A stretch of 64,000 bases of DNA from the NCBI GenBank assembly GCA_036386415.1, contig DASVVT010000015.1:124001-188000 (forward strand), given 5' to 3'. The first letter of the stretch is position 1. The number at the start of each line of letters is the position of its first letter. Shown here one piece after another: positions 8,576 through 17,921 of this stretch. This stretch comes from DASVVT01 sp036386415. GTDB lineage: Bacteria; Acidobacteriota; Blastocatellia; Pyrinomonadales; Pyrinomonadaceae. Under the pieces are notes generated by a model. The model was not told the DNA's origin. It saw only the letters and a program-made list of their open reading frames with translations, and did not search any database. Both the position numbers and the translations under genes were made by a program.

Positions 8576-9080
8576 TTGCTCGCGCAGAGCATTTCATACG
8601 CGCGCCGCTGAAGGCGGTGCGTCAGACTGGGGATGAAATTATGCCAATTAGCGTGGGAGCTAGTTGGTAATAGTGAGCGGTTGCGTGCAGCGTAGAACTA
8701 CTGGCCGGATATGTCAACAGATTCACATCCATTGAGCGCGAGTAAGAGGAAGCCGTAAGCGGTAAGTTTATGGTTGATTTAGCGCGCCGCAGGCGTTAGG
8801 ATGCGCCCTTGTACATGTGCCGGGTCGAACTCATAGGCTGCCCCCATCATGCTCCTCCAGTTTTTAGCCCAGAAGATTGCACGCGCGAAACCCTTTTTAG
8901 AGCCCAGGGCGTGACAGCTTAAAGACGGAGAGAGCCGGGCGGGTCGCCTGAAACGGCGTCACTACGCTTTGTCCGAAGACGAGGGCGTCCGATACGTCAC
9001 ACCAATCATCCCCAGCCGCGCACGCTTGCACCGATGCTGCAATCGAATTAGACGGCGGCGCAAGCGCGAGCAGCATAAGG
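8576..9080. other. Intergenic region between pilZ-type gene and regulator
   Basis: No convincing gene is seen. The 90-codon minus-strand frame ending at 8897 begins inside the fold-back element at 9081-9150 and lacks a ribosome binding site, so I do not call it. The region presumably holds the divergent promoters, but I cannot pick a clear -35/-10 pair. Confidence 0.4.
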
Positions 9081-9150
9081 CTTCGAGTTACGAGGTTCCG
9101 GGTTCGAGTCAAAAGAGTGAGCCCGGAACTCGAAACCCGAATCTCGTAAC
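9081..9150. repeat. Fold-back element, TTCGAGT units (family D)
   Basis: Left arm 9081-9110 (TTCGAGTTACGAGGTTCCGG type) and right arm 9121-9150 are inverse copies with only a 10-nt spacer. It lies 17 bp upstream of the regulator start and between divergent genes, so a hairpin would form in the 5' leader of the regulator mRNA if transcription starts upstream. Confidence 0.85.
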
Positions 9151-9167
9151 TATGGTAGAACTCTGAC

Positions 9168-11441
9168 ATGGATCCAGCATCACATCTGCTGCGTAGAATA
9201 GATGACCCGAACCTCAGTGTGATCGAGCGGGCGCAGCTTCGTTGCGAAGTCGCCCGTGATCTGGAAGAAGCGGGTGATTACGAGGCTGCGCGCAACGCTA
9301 TGGGCGAGCTGTGGCGGCAGGTCGGAGAGCGCCCGAAGATAGAGGGTCTGGATCGGCACACGGCGGCTGAGGTGATTCTTTGCGCTGGCTCTTTATCCGG
9401 TTGGATTGGAGGCGGCGCGGCGCAGGCCGAAGAGATAGCGAAAGACCTGATTAGCGAGAGCATCGCGATCTTTGAAGACCTGCGGGAAGTGAAGAAAGTG
9501 GCCGAGGCGCGTATCGAGCTGGCGCTGTGCTACTGGCGCGAGGGCTCATTCGATGACGCGCGCGAGATGCTCGGCAAGGCCCTCAAAAAACTGGGCGAAG
9601 AAGACGCAGACCTGAGGGCTGTGGCTTTACTGAGAAGCGCCGTCGTCGAGCTGTCGGCTGGACAGTTTCAAGATGTCCTACGCATTCTGACGGGGAGCGC
9701 GTCTCTGTTTGAAGCGAGTCGCAGCCACGCCCTCCGGGGTAAGTTTCATTTAACCCTCGCCGGTGGCCTGAGGGCGCTCGCCGCTTCCGAACATCGCGAA
9801 GAGTACATAGACCGTGCCCTCGTCGAATACACAGCCGCGAGCTTTCACCTGGAGAGAGCAGGGCATACGAGCGACTGGGCTTCTGTAGAGACTAGTTTGG
9901 GAGTCCTGTGCTTCACACTTGGCAGGCACGCGCAGGCGCACGATCATCTTAGTCGCGCACGACGGCTGTTAGACCGTCTCAAAGATTCTCTTCGCGTCGC
10001 GCAGGTGGATGAGACGCGTGCGCGCGTGCTGCTCGCTGAGGGACGCAGCTCCGAGGCCGAAAAAGTGGCGCGCCTCAGCGTGCAGGCTCTGGAAAAGATG
10101 GACGCGCCGACGCCTCTCTCCCAGGCAAGGATCACGCATGGGGTGGCGCTCGCTCGCCTGGGGTTCCAGCAGCGCGCACGCCGCACCCTGCAAAGAGTAC
10201 TGGACGAAGCCGCAGAGGTAGGCCGGGGCGAGGATGCGGGGCGCGCCGGACTGGCTATTCTGGAAGAGCTTGGAGCCTGTCTGACGGCTGACGAGATGCG
10301 CGCCATTTATGAGCGCACGGATCAACTGCTCTCTGATTTTCAGGATACCGGGACGCTCACGCGCCTGCGCACTGCTGCGCGCCAGGTGCTGGGGGCGGAA
10401 CGCGCCGGAGCCAGGGCGTTCGCCCTTCCAACCTTCATCTATGCCACCGAGCAGATGGCCGGACTCCTGCGCGAGGCGCACCGCGTCGCGCCCACAGATC
10501 ATACGGTGCTCATCAGCGGCGAGACCGGAACCGGCAAAGAGCTGCTCGGACACATGATTCACGAGTGGAGCGGGCGCGCCGGAGAGTTCGTCGTCGTCAG
10601 TTGTGCAGCGCTCACGGACGGGCTCATCGATTCCGAGTTGTTCGGCCACCGGCGCAGGAGTTTCAGTGCCGCCGATGAAGACCTTCCGGGCGTCGTCGAG
10701 CAGGCCGAAGGCGGCACACTCTTTCTGGACGGCATCGCTGATCTGAGCCTGAACGGCCAGGGCAAGCTCCTGCGAGTGATCGAGCACGGCGAGATTCATC
10801 GCATCGGAGCGCCAAGGCCTGAGCGCCTGGATGTGCGAATCATTGCCGCCACCAACCGTAAGCTCAAGGAAGAGGTGGAGCGTGGTCGCTTCCGTGAAGA
10901 GCTGTTCTATCGTCTCCAGACATTCAATATAGAGATACCGCCGCTCAGAGAGCGCGTCGAAGATATACGGGTCATCAGTGAGCATCTCATCAAAGAGGTG
11001 AATGAGCGATACGGCACGCGAGTGGCGTTTACGCCCGAAGCGATGGAAGCCATCAAGCATCTGCCGCTCAAGGGTAACGTCCTCGAGCTGCGTTCCTTGA
11101 TCGAGCGCACGATGCTCACCGTAGACGCGAGCGCGACTGTGGGAGCAGAGTCCATCGCACGGGTCGCGTTGCGGCAGAGCGCAGGCGCTGGCGAGGCGAA
11201 CCGCAGGGAAGGCTACTCGCTGGAGACGGAAGTCCGGCGCTATGAGGGCGCATTGATCAAACACGCGCTGGAGGCGGAAAAGGGGAGCATCACACGCGCC
11301 GCGCGCCTGCTCGGCGTCACACACCAGGGGCTGGCATTCATCCTTCACGGACGCCAGAAAGACCTGGCTGAAGCCAGAACGCCCGTCAAACGCCGCAGGC
11401 GCAGCATCCTCGGCACAGCGCGACGTAAAAGGCAAAAGTAA
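9168..11441 (+). CDS. TPR - AAA+ (sigma-54-activator-like) - Fis-type HTH regulator
   Basis: A 757-residue protein. Residues 1-410 are helical TPR-like repeats. An AAA+ domain resembling sigma-54 activators follows, with Walker A SGETGTGKE at about 450-458, sensor I IIAATNRKL, the arginine-finger FREELFYRL and PPLRERVEDI. A Fis-type HTH at about 690-730 contains KGSITRAARLLGVTHQGL. Two key features are altered. The GAFTGA loop after ELFGH reads RRRSFSAADED (about 495-505), and Walker B reads TLFLDG, with Gly at about 522 in place of the catalytic Glu. It may therefore not remodel sigma-54 holoenzyme, and may act as a repressor or sigma-70 regulator. The last residues KRQK come from a repeat arm. 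Confidence 0.85.
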   Translation: MDPASHLLRRIDDPNLSVIERAQLRCEVARDLEEAGDYEAARNAMGELWRQVGERPKIEGLDRHTAAEVILCAGSLSGWIGGGAAQAEEIAKDLISESIAIFEDLREVKKVAEARIELALCYWREGSFDDAREMLGKALKKLGEEDADLRAVALLRSAVVELSAGQFQDVLRILTGSASLFEASRSHALRGKFHLTLAGGLRALAASEHREEYIDRALVEYTAASFHLERAGHTSDWASVETSLGVLCFTLGRHAQAHDHLSRARRLLDRLKDSLRVAQVDETRARVLLAEGRSSEAEKVARLSVQALEKMDAPTPLSQARITHGVALARLGFQQRARRTLQRVLDEAAEVGRGEDAGRAGLAILEELGACLTADEMRAIYERTDQLLSDFQDTGTLTRLRTAARQVLGAERAGARAFALPTFIYATEQMAGLLREAHRVAPTDHTVLISGETGTGKELLGHMIHEWSGRAGEFVVVSCAALTDGLIDSELFGHRRRSFSAADEDLPGVVEQAEGGTLFLDGIADLSLNGQGKLLRVIEHGEIHRIGAPRPERLDVRIIAATNRKLKEEVERGRFREELFYRLQTFNIEIPPLRERVEDIRVISEHLIKEVNERYGTRVAFTPEAMEAIKHLPLKGNVLELRSLIERTMLTVDASATVGAESIARVALRQSAGAGEANRREGYSLETEVRRYEGALIKHALEAEKGSITRAARLLGVTHQGLAFILHGRQKDLAEARTPVKRRRRSILGTARRKRQK

Positions 11442-11597
11442 ATAAAGGCTGTCCGTTGTCCGTTGTCCGTGGTCAGTTGTTATTTGAGTGTGATGGCTCG
11501 TGAATGCTTAATCTTCAGCCTTCAACTTTCCACACACAAACAACTGACCACTGACTACTGACCACGGACAGCCTTTCGCCCTTTTTACTTTCACCTT
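11427..11597. repeat. Fold-back element, GTCCGTT/GTCAGTT units (family A)
   Basis: Outer arms AAAAGGCAAAAGTAAA (11427 on) and GCCTTTCGCCCTTTTTACTTT (to 11592), inner arms of GTCCGTT/GTCCGTG 7-mers and their inverse. The spacer of about 60 nt is homologous to that of 4205-4338. The left end overlaps the last codons and TAA stop of the regulator. Confidence 0.85.
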
Positions 11598-11660
11598 CTT
11601 CAGTTTATCATCGCTTCAGTCAGAAATTATTCATGTATGCACTGGAGAGAGAGTTTTTCA

Positions 11661-13142
11661 ATGAAGTATCGAAAGATGTTCGTTACAGCCGCGCTCTGCA
11701 CGCTCGCGCTCGCGACAACTATCGCCGCACAGTCTACGCAGTCCTCTTCCTCCTCGACGCCCGTCAAGCCTTCAGCGCTCGCCACCGTCAACAATGATCC
11801 GATCACGCTGGCAGACCTTGATCCGTCTGTGAGCCAGAAGGTTCAGACGCTTGACCAGAGGATCATAGAATCGCGCCGTCGGGTGTTGGATGCCATGATC
11901 AACGAGCGTCTGTTCGAGGTCGAAGCAGGCCGCCGCAGGATCAGCGTTGACCGGCTGCTCGACGTGGAAGCGTTCGACCGCATCAACGCCCCGACCAACG
12001 CGGAGATACAGGCGTTTTATGATGCGAACCGCGACAAATTTGGAGCATCGCCGCTTGAGACCGCGCGCCCGCAGATCGTCTCATATCTGCGCGGCCAGAG
12101 CGCGCAGAAGCTACTCTCTGAACTCGTCGGACGCCTCCGCGCCGCGCATAGGGTTGTGATGGGGGCAGACCCGAATGCGCCGCAGCTTGCGCCCTCGACC
12201 GTGCTCGCCACCGTGGCCGGTCGCACCATCACTGCCGGGGCTTTCAACGAGAGAGCCCGCCTGGCGGCTTACGACCTGCGCATGGAGGTCTACGAGGCCG
12301 AGCGAGGCGCTCTTGAGCTTGAGATCAACGACCGGCTGCTGACGGCTGAAGCCAGACGGCGCAACGTCACGGAGCAGGAGGTGATTCGCACAGAGGTCAC
12401 AGCCAAGATGCGCCCCCTGACAGACGCGGACGTGGACAAGTTTTACGCGGAGAATAGATCACGCATCACGGGCGATCTCGCCACGATCCGCGAAGACCTC
12501 AGACGCTATCTGGAACGCGAGGAGCAGCAGCGCCTGGTCGCCGCGCTCGTGCAAACTTTGCGCAGCGGCGCAGACATACGCCTGTTCCTCACGGAGCCCG
12601 AAGCCCCCGTGCAGGCGATCAGCACGGATGATGATCCGTCGCGCGGCGACCCGCGCGCTCCCGTCACGGTCGTGATGTTCACGGACTTTCAATGTCCGAC
12701 CTGCGCAGGGATGCACCCGATTATCGAGGAAGAGCTGAAAAAATACGGCGCGCGCGTGCGCTTCGTCGTGCGCGATTTTCCGCTCGTCATTCACCACAAC
12801 GCGCGCAAAGCCGCAGAGGCGGCAGGCGCAGCCAACGCGCAGGGAAAATTCTTCGAATATATAGCGCTGCTCTATAAGAACCAGGCGGCGCTCGATGTGC
12901 CGTCTCTTAAAAAGTACGCCACAGAGGTTGGCCTCAACCGTGCGCGCTTTGATCGTGAGTTGGACGGCGGAGTTTACGCAGCGGAAGTGAGACGCGATAT
13001 GTTGGAGGGGGAAAAGTACGGCATCAGGGGCACGCCTGCCATCTTCATCAACGGTGTGCGCCTGCGCGACATCACCGCCGAGGGACTCCATGCAGCCATG
13101 GAGCGCGCCTTCGCACAAGTGAACCGGACGACTGCCAGGTAA
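11661..13142 (+). CDS. Secreted SurA-like chaperone fused to DsbA-like thioredoxin domain
   Basis: A 493-residue exported protein with a signal peptide (about 1-24, cut after TIAAQ), a low-complexity Ser stretch, then two SurA-N-like helical segments (TVNNDPITLADLD and TVAGRTITAGAFN starts) without an obvious parvulin domain. From about residue 325 a DsbA/Thioredoxin_4 domain carries the redox motif CPTC (C345, C348) and the cis-Pro loop GTPAIFINGV. It may chaperone exported proteins and catalyse disulfide exchange. ATG 11661 was chosen because GGAGAGAG lies upstream and the signal peptide begins there; the frame extends 8 codons further. Confidence 0.85.
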   Translation: MKYRKMFVTAALCTLALATTIAAQSTQSSSSSTPVKPSALATVNNDPITLADLDPSVSQKVQTLDQRIIESRRRVLDAMINERLFEVEAGRRRISVDRLLDVEAFDRINAPTNAEIQAFYDANRDKFGASPLETARPQIVSYLRGQSAQKLLSELVGRLRAAHRVVMGADPNAPQLAPSTVLATVAGRTITAGAFNERARLAAYDLRMEVYEAERGALELEINDRLLTAEARRRNVTEQEVIRTEVTAKMRPLTDADVDKFYAENRSRITGDLATIREDLRRYLEREEQQRLVAALVQTLRSGADIRLFLTEPEAPVQAISTDDDPSRGDPRAPVTVVMFTDFQCPTCAGMHPIIEEELKKYGARVRFVVRDFPLVIHHNARKAAEAAGAANAQGKFFEYIALLYKNQAALDVPSLKKYATEVGLNRARFDRELDGGVYAAEVRRDMLEGEKYGIRGTPAIFINGVRLRDITAEGLHAAMERAFAQVNRTTAR

Positions 13143-13214
13143 GTTTCGAGCTTCGGGTTTCGGGTTTCGAGTTCAAAAACCCTTTCTTTAACTCGAAACT
13201 CGAAACCTGAAACT
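13143..13214. repeat. Fold-back element, TTCGAGT/TTCGGGT units (family D)
   Basis: Left arm 13143-13174 (TTTCGAGC, TTCGGGT, TTCGGGT, TTCGAGT) and right arm 13190-13214 (ACTCGAA twice). It occupies the whole gap between two co-directional genes, so a strong hairpin here should limit read-through from the chaperone gene. Confidence 0.85.
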
Positions 13215-13220
13215 GATATT

Positions 13221-14018
13221 ATGCGACTGCGATTAATCGGAGCCTTATCGCTCGCCCTTATCTGCCTCGTTGCCGGGTGCAGCTCGGGCGCGCCCGCCTC
13301 GCCAGAGGACACCCCCATCTATACTTTTCAGGTCGTCAATAGCTGGCCGCACGACTGCAAGGCTTTCACCCAGGGGCTCATCTTTTACCAGGACGTTTTT
13401 TATGAAAGCACCGGTCAGTACGGAGAATCCAGCTTGCGCCGCGTGGAGCCGCTGACGGGCAAGGTGCTCAGTAAGATCAAGGTGTCGAAAGAGTATTTCG
13501 CCGAGGGCATCGCGATCTTTCAGGGGAAGATATTTCAGTTGACGTGGCAGTCGCACAAAGGCTTCATCTACGATCTGGAGAATTTCAAGCGCATAGGCGA
13601 GTTCTCCTACGACGGCGAAGGCTGGGGACTGACGCATGATGGCCGCTCCCTAATCATGAGCGATGGCACGAACCAGCTACGCTTCCTGGACCCTGTCAGC
13701 CTTAAGGTGGAGCGGACGCTCAACGTCTTTGAGGACAATCACCCGCTGACGCAGTTGAATGAGTTGGAGTACATCAAGGGCGAAATCTACGCCAACATCT
13801 GGCACACAGACCGCATCGTTCGCATCGACCCGGCTTCGGGCAAAATCACGGGCTCGATAGATTTGCAGGGACTACTCACCTCGAAGGGCGGATGCTCTGA
13901 GACAGATGTCCTGAACGGCATCGCCTATGACGAGGCGACGGATCGTCTTTTCGTCACCGGCAAGCTGTGGCCGAAAATTTTCGAGATCAAGTTGAAGAAA
14001 AAGGGAACCAAGGGATGA
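13221..14018 (+). CDS. Glutaminyl-peptide cyclotransferase, lipoprotein
   Basis: A 265-residue five-bladed-propeller glutamine cyclotransferase (bacterial/plant type), which converts N-terminal Gln of peptides to pyroglutamate. The signal peptide ends in the lipobox LVAGC (Cys about 20), so it is probably a periplasmic lipoprotein. The typical segments are FTQGLIFYQDVFYESTGQYG, FAEGIAIFQGKIFQLTWQ, EGWGLTHDGRSLIMSDGT, LNELEYIKGEIYANIW and VLNGIAYDEATDRLFVTGKLWP. The last residues GTKG and the TGA stop come from a GGGATGA repeat arm. Confidence 0.92.
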   Translation: MRLRLIGALSLALICLVAGCSSGAPASPEDTPIYTFQVVNSWPHDCKAFTQGLIFYQDVFYESTGQYGESSLRRVEPLTGKVLSKIKVSKEYFAEGIAIFQGKIFQLTWQSHKGFIYDLENFKRIGEFSYDGEGWGLTHDGRSLIMSDGTNQLRFLDPVSLKVERTLNVFEDNHPLTQLNELEYIKGEIYANIWHTDRIVRIDPASGKITGSIDLQGLLTSKGGCSETDVLNGIAYDEATDRLFVTGKLWPKIFEIKLKKKGTKG

Positions 14019-14133
14019 GGGATGAGTAAATCAAGAAGTCAGGAGACAGAATACAGAACACAGAAGAAAAGCGGTTTCAGCCTTGTTCTTCTGTCTCCTG
14101 TATTCTGTATTCTCTTACTCATCCCTCATCCCT
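14010..14133. repeat. Nested fold-back element (families C and G)
   Basis: The outer arms (14010-14028, 14115-14133) are GGGATGA 7-mers. Nested inside are second arms (14041-14066, 14087-14114) of ACAGAAT/ACAGAAC 7-mers. Two unit types in one element suggest insertion of one repeat into another or local unit replacement. It lies between the convergent cyclotransferase and nuclease-like genes and supplies the stop of the former. Confidence 0.85.
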
Positions 14134-14138
14134 GCTCT

Positions 14139-17100
14139 TTACGGTTGGATGTAAGCAGCGGGCAGGGGCTCATCGCCGGAAATGCCCCACTGTTGTGCGG
14201 TGAAGGAGCCGTCCGAACTTCTTAACACGTACCAGAAGCCGGTCGGTTCTCTCCACACGGCCAGATCGGCTTTGCCGTCGCCGTCGTAATCTTCCGGCAC
14301 TGGCACGTCGCCGAGGCCCTGGCTGCCCCACGGCTGCGCCGTGTTTGAGCCGTCCGAACTCCTCAAGACGTACCAGAAGCCGGTCGGCGCACGCCAGACG
14401 GCCAGATCAGCTTTGCCGTCGCCGTCGTAATCTTCCGGCACGGCCACATCGCCCAGACTCTCGCTGCCAAACGGCTGTGCCCTCAACGATCCATCCAGAC
14501 TATTGAGGATGTACCAGAAGCCTGTCGATGCTCTCCACACGGCGATGTCTGCCCGACCGTCGCCGTCATAATCCGCTGGCACGAGCTTATCCGTGCTCAG
14601 ACCGAATTGCTGAACCAGTTGACTATTATTAGAGCTGAGCTGGATGTACCAGGTGCTGTTGCTGGTGCGGAAGACGGCGAGGTCTGTCTGCCCATCGCCG
14701 TCGTAATCTGCCGGCACGGGGACATCGCCTAAGCTTTGAGAGCCCCATTGCGGTGAGTCGACTGAGCCGTCCGAACTTCTGCTGATGTACCAGACGCCTG
14801 TCGGGGCACGCCATACGGCGGCATCCGTCTTGCCGTCCTTGTCGTAATCTCCCGGCACAATCACGTCGCCGAGACTTGCCAGTCCCCACTGCTGCGTGGT
14901 GCTCGTGCCGTCTGAACTCTTCAGGACGTTCCAGTTGCCGGTGCTCGGCTGCCACACGGAAAGGTCTACCTTGGCGTCGCCGTCGAAGTTGGCTCCCTTG
15001 TTCTTTCTGATGAAAGAGAAGTAGGCGACCTGCGGGTCGTGATCCGAAGCCTGTATGGCGAACTCGGAATTAACGTGCACCACGTCGTACTGGAAGATGA
15101 CGTTGAAGAGGTGTGTGCTGACCGTAATGTGGTCAAGCGCCTGCGAATTGCCCTGGAAGTCGTAGGTATAGCGCTCCGGCACTGGCAGCGTATCCACGAG
15201 CGGGTGAAGCACGCCGCCCTTCAGCACGTTCATCGGGTTGGAGAACTGAAAATCGTTCAGGTCGCCAAGCACGACGATGTCGGCCTGCGAATCAACCGCC
15301 AGAATCGAATCGACGAAATTGTTGACGATCTGTGCCTGCTGTAAGCGCTGCGTCTCGCTCACAAGCACGGGCGGCTGGTGGCGTCCGTATGTCGGATCAT
15401 CTCCACCCTTCGAGTTGAAGTGGTTGCCGATGACGAACAGGTGGTGTCCGTTGTAGCTGAACTCGCCCGCCAGCGGCTTGCGGCTGTTGTTGAAGGCCGA
15501 ATTGGTCGGATCAATGCGACCGGGGCTAAACGACAGCTCCGGCATCCCCCCGTTATTGACCACCGAGACGGCGTTGCTTGAACCGCCGCCCGGACGATCT
15601 ATGAAACTCAAGCCCCGATCCGTGCGGAACAGGAAGCCGACGCGGATGTTGCCGCCGGGTTCGCCGCCGTCCTGATCGTCCACAGGGTTGATCTGGCGGA
15701 AATCGTAAGTCGGCCCTCCGGCAGATTGAATGGCCGAAATCAGCGTGTTGAAAGTTAAAGAGGCGTCAACGACCGCATCGTTGGTCGCGCCGTTGTTATC
15801 CTGCATCTCTTCGAGCGTGATGAGGTCTGGCGAGCGCAGGTTGTTGACGATCAGGCCAGCCAACTGGTTGAACTTGGCGGCCCCGTCATTCGGGTCAAGG
15901 TTCTCGACGTTGAAGGTCGCGATTGAGAGTTGTCCCGCGCCGGGGACGTTTGCAATCTCCTGCGTCAGACCGCCCGAAGCGGTGGTCAGAGCCGAAGTGG
16001 CGTGCAGCAGGAACTTGCCGAAGTTGTAATCGTAGATGCCGACAATCGGGGAGGTGAACGTGTCCGCGACGTTGAAGTCTCCGAGCGTCTGGTACTGGTT
16101 CGTGACGACGATGCGCTCAGGGTTGAAATCGTTCGGCCTGATGACGATGCCGCCGCGATTGGTGCGCACGCTGGCATGAGCGCCGTTGTCGCCGATCACG
16201 TAGACCTCTCTGTTACCGGCTGATCCGTCGCCGAACTGCGCCGTCGGGCCGACCACCACGGCGTTGTTGACCTGCACGCGCATGTGCTCAAGGCTCTCGT
16301 GAAAGTCTATGCCGTCGTTGGCCGGGTTGAAGAGGTTGTTGGTCTCAACATCGCCGGTGGTCGAATCGTCCTCGATCACTTCCATCGGCGGGATGCGTCC
16401 ACCCGTGCCGATGACGGTCGCGGTGGGCAGTGAATTGCCGGTCGATTGCGTAACGATGGTCGGCGTGCTGATCTCAGTGACCGTCAGGTTTGGCGCGCCG
16501 CCAGAGCCGCCCGGTCGGAACTCGGTCACTGTGCCGCTCACGAGTAGAGAATCTGCGACCGCAACGGCGGGAGCACTGGATGTGAAGACAAAGATGCCCT
16601 CCGACGTTGCATCATCGCTGTCCGGCAAGGAGTCTTGCATGTAGAAGCCATTGGTGCGCAGAGCGGTGACAATGCCCGGCACGTTCGTGACTGTTTCGCC
16701 ATTGTGCGGCGAGATGTGGCTGGCTCCCTGTATGTCATGTATGCGGAGCGCCCCGGCGGCGGCATCATCGTTGGTGATCGTGCCCAGGCCCTGTCCGTCC
16801 CCGAGGGTCGCGCCTGCGCTGGGGTTCGTGATGTTGACGGTGAAGGTCTCGTTCCCCTCCGGTGTTGTGTCGCCGTTGACGGTGACGTTGACGGTCGTGG
16901 ACGTGTTACCGGCACTGATGCTCCCGGTCGTATGCACGGCGATGTAATCGTTATCTTCGCCACCGGGCGTACCGTCCTGAGCCGTGCCGTCCGCTGTATC
17001 GACGTTGAAGGTGATGCCGCCCGCAGGGGCTGCCGAGCTAAGGCTCACCGTGAAGGCGAAGGTGGTCGCCCCGCCGTTGCCCTCGAGCTGCGTCACGTCG

Positions 17101-17921
17101 TTGATGGAGAGCGTCGGCGTGCCGCCACCGCCGTTGGCGGTCACAGAGAAGTCGTCAAGCGCGAGGCCGTGATCGTTACCTGCATCGTTGGTATCCTGCC
17201 ATCGAAGCCAAATCTCCTGACCGGCGTTGACCGTCACCGTGAGAGTGCCCGACTTGGCCGTGCGATTGGCCGCCGCGTTGCCGTCCAAAGCAACCGCTGT
17301 TGCGCCCGTCGTGGGGCTGACGAAATCCAGCGTGTTGAAGTCTGTCCACGAGGTCGTAGGAGTGTTGGCGTCGGTAATCGTGCCCGGGCTGGCAACCTGG
17401 TACTGGAAGTCTAATTGTTGCGCGCTCGTGTTGCCGCCGTTGCGCCACTGCTCACCCGTATAGCTGATGCTGAGCGAGTTGATGGTCTGCCCCGTGTTAT
17501 TGGTGAGCTGAATGGCGTAGAAAATGTTGCCCGGTGTGCCGGAGGCTGCCGAGCCAAACGCGCGTTCGGTCGCATTGACTGTGCCGTAGCTGTATATCGA
17601 GCCAGTGTTCAAACTCCCGTCGTCTGCGCGGTAAATCGTAGGGTTAGCAGTTTGCCCGGCCGCGCTGAACTGTGCGTACCAACCAGCGAGTGTCGTGTTG
17701 TCCGTCCAAGTGTTGGCCGTGCCTGTATTGGCAAGCGAATTGAAATTCTCCGTGATGGGGGTTCCCAACGTAGTGATACTGATGGCTGGGGCCGCCTCGA
17801 CGGACGGCTCGATGTGCGATCTAAGTTTCAAAACAGCCGTCGTTAAGAGCAGAGCAGCGATCAGGACGGCGAGGAGTTGGCGGCGTGTGGAGGCACGATT
17901 GTGACGTGATGATATGAACAC
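14139..17921 (-). CDS. Large secreted protein: Calx-beta, endonuclease/exonuclease/phosphatase and FG-GAP repeats
   Basis: A 1260-residue exported protein. An N-terminal signal/anchor (about 16-33) precedes a beta-sandwich region (about 45-265). Next come a Calx-beta domain (about 270-385, with NDVTQLEGN and the DTTPEGNETFTV block), a lamin-tail/OB-like segment (about 390-640), then an endonuclease/exonuclease/phosphatase domain (about 655-975) with SIATFNVENL, EEMQDN, GNHFNSKGGDD, VVLGDLNDF and SDHDPQVAYF. The C-terminal 280 residues are about six FG-GAP-like repeats with DxDGDGKxDLAVW calcium-binding loops. Overall it resembles ExeM/NucH-type extracellular nucleases. It starts at ATG 17921 with AAAGGA upstream. 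Role inferred: extracellular DNA or phosphodiester hydrolysis. Confidence 0.85.
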   Translation of the reverse strand: MFISSRHNRASTRRQLLAVLIAALLLTTAVLKLRSHIEPSVEAAPAISITTLGTPITENFNSLANTGTANTWTDNTTLAGWYAQFSAAGQTANPTIYRADDGSLNTGSIYSYGTVNATERAFGSAASGTPGNIFYAIQLTNNTGQTINSLSISYTGEQWRNGGNTSAQQLDFQYQVASPGTITDANTPTTSWTDFNTLDFVSPTTGATAVALDGNAAANRTAKSGTLTVTVNAGQEIWLRWQDTNDAGNDHGLALDDFSVTANGGGGTPTLSINDVTQLEGNGGATTFAFTVSLSSAAPAGGITFNVDTADGTAQDGTPGGEDNDYIAVHTTGSISAGNTSTTVNVTVNGDTTPEGNETFTVNITNPSAGATLGDGQGLGTITNDDAAAGALRIHDIQGASHISPHNGETVTNVPGIVTALRTNGFYMQDSLPDSDDATSEGIFVFTSSAPAVAVADSLLVSGTVTEFRPGGSGGAPNLTVTEISTPTIVTQSTGNSLPTATVIGTGGRIPPMEVIEDDSTTGDVETNNLFNPANDGIDFHESLEHMRVQVNNAVVVGPTAQFGDGSAGNREVYVIGDNGAHASVRTNRGGIVIRPNDFNPERIVVTNQYQTLGDFNVADTFTSPIVGIYDYNFGKFLLHATSALTTASGGLTQEIANVPGAGQLSIATFNVENLDPNDGAAKFNQLAGLIVNNLRSPDLITLEEMQDNNGATNDAVVDASLTFNTLISAIQSAGGPTYDFRQINPVDDQDGGEPGGNIRVGFLFRTDRGLSFIDRPGGGSSNAVSVVNNGGMPELSFSPGRIDPTNSAFNNSRKPLAGEFSYNGHHLFVIGNHFNSKGGDDPTYGRHQPPVLVSETQRLQQAQIVNNFVDSILAVDSQADIVVLGDLNDFQFSNPMNVLKGGVLHPLVDTLPVPERYTYDFQGNSQALDHITVSTHLFNVIFQYDVVHVNSEFAIQASDHDPQVAYFSFIRKNKGANFDGDAKVDLSVWQPSTGNWNVLKSSDGTSTTQQWGLASLGDVIVPGDYDKDGKTDAAVWRAPTGVWYISRSSDGSVDSPQWGSQSLGDVPVPADYDGDGQTDLAVFRTSNSTWYIQLSSNNSQLVQQFGLSTDKLVPADYDGDGRADIAVWRASTGFWYILNSLDGSLRAQPFGSESLGDVAVPEDYDGDGKADLAVWRAPTGFWYVLRSSDGSNTAQPWGSQGLGDVPVPEDYDGDGKADLAVWREPTGFWYVLRSSDGSFTAQQWGISGDEPLPAAYIQP
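14150..14990 (-). repeat. In-gene tandem repeats of about 147 bp encoding FG-GAP blades
   Basis: Six imperfect direct repeats in the 3' part of the nuclease-like gene, each encoding about 49 residues with the core DYDGDGKADLAVWRxPTGFWYV. The last two copies are nearly identical in DNA, which suggests recent expansion and makes copy-number change or misassembly likely. Confidence 0.85.

Noticed and set aside
9098..9112. GGTTCGAGTC resembling a tRNA T-loop
   Set aside because: It is part of a TTCGAGT fold-back arm; no acceptor, D or anticodon stems can be built around it.
8897..9169. 90-codon minus-strand frame
   Set aside because: Its first third is the inverted-repeat element itself and no ribosome binding site precedes it.
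14150..14990. Regular repeats considered as a CRISPR array
   Set aside because: They are about 147 bp, in frame within a gene and encode FG-GAP blades with DGDGK loops.
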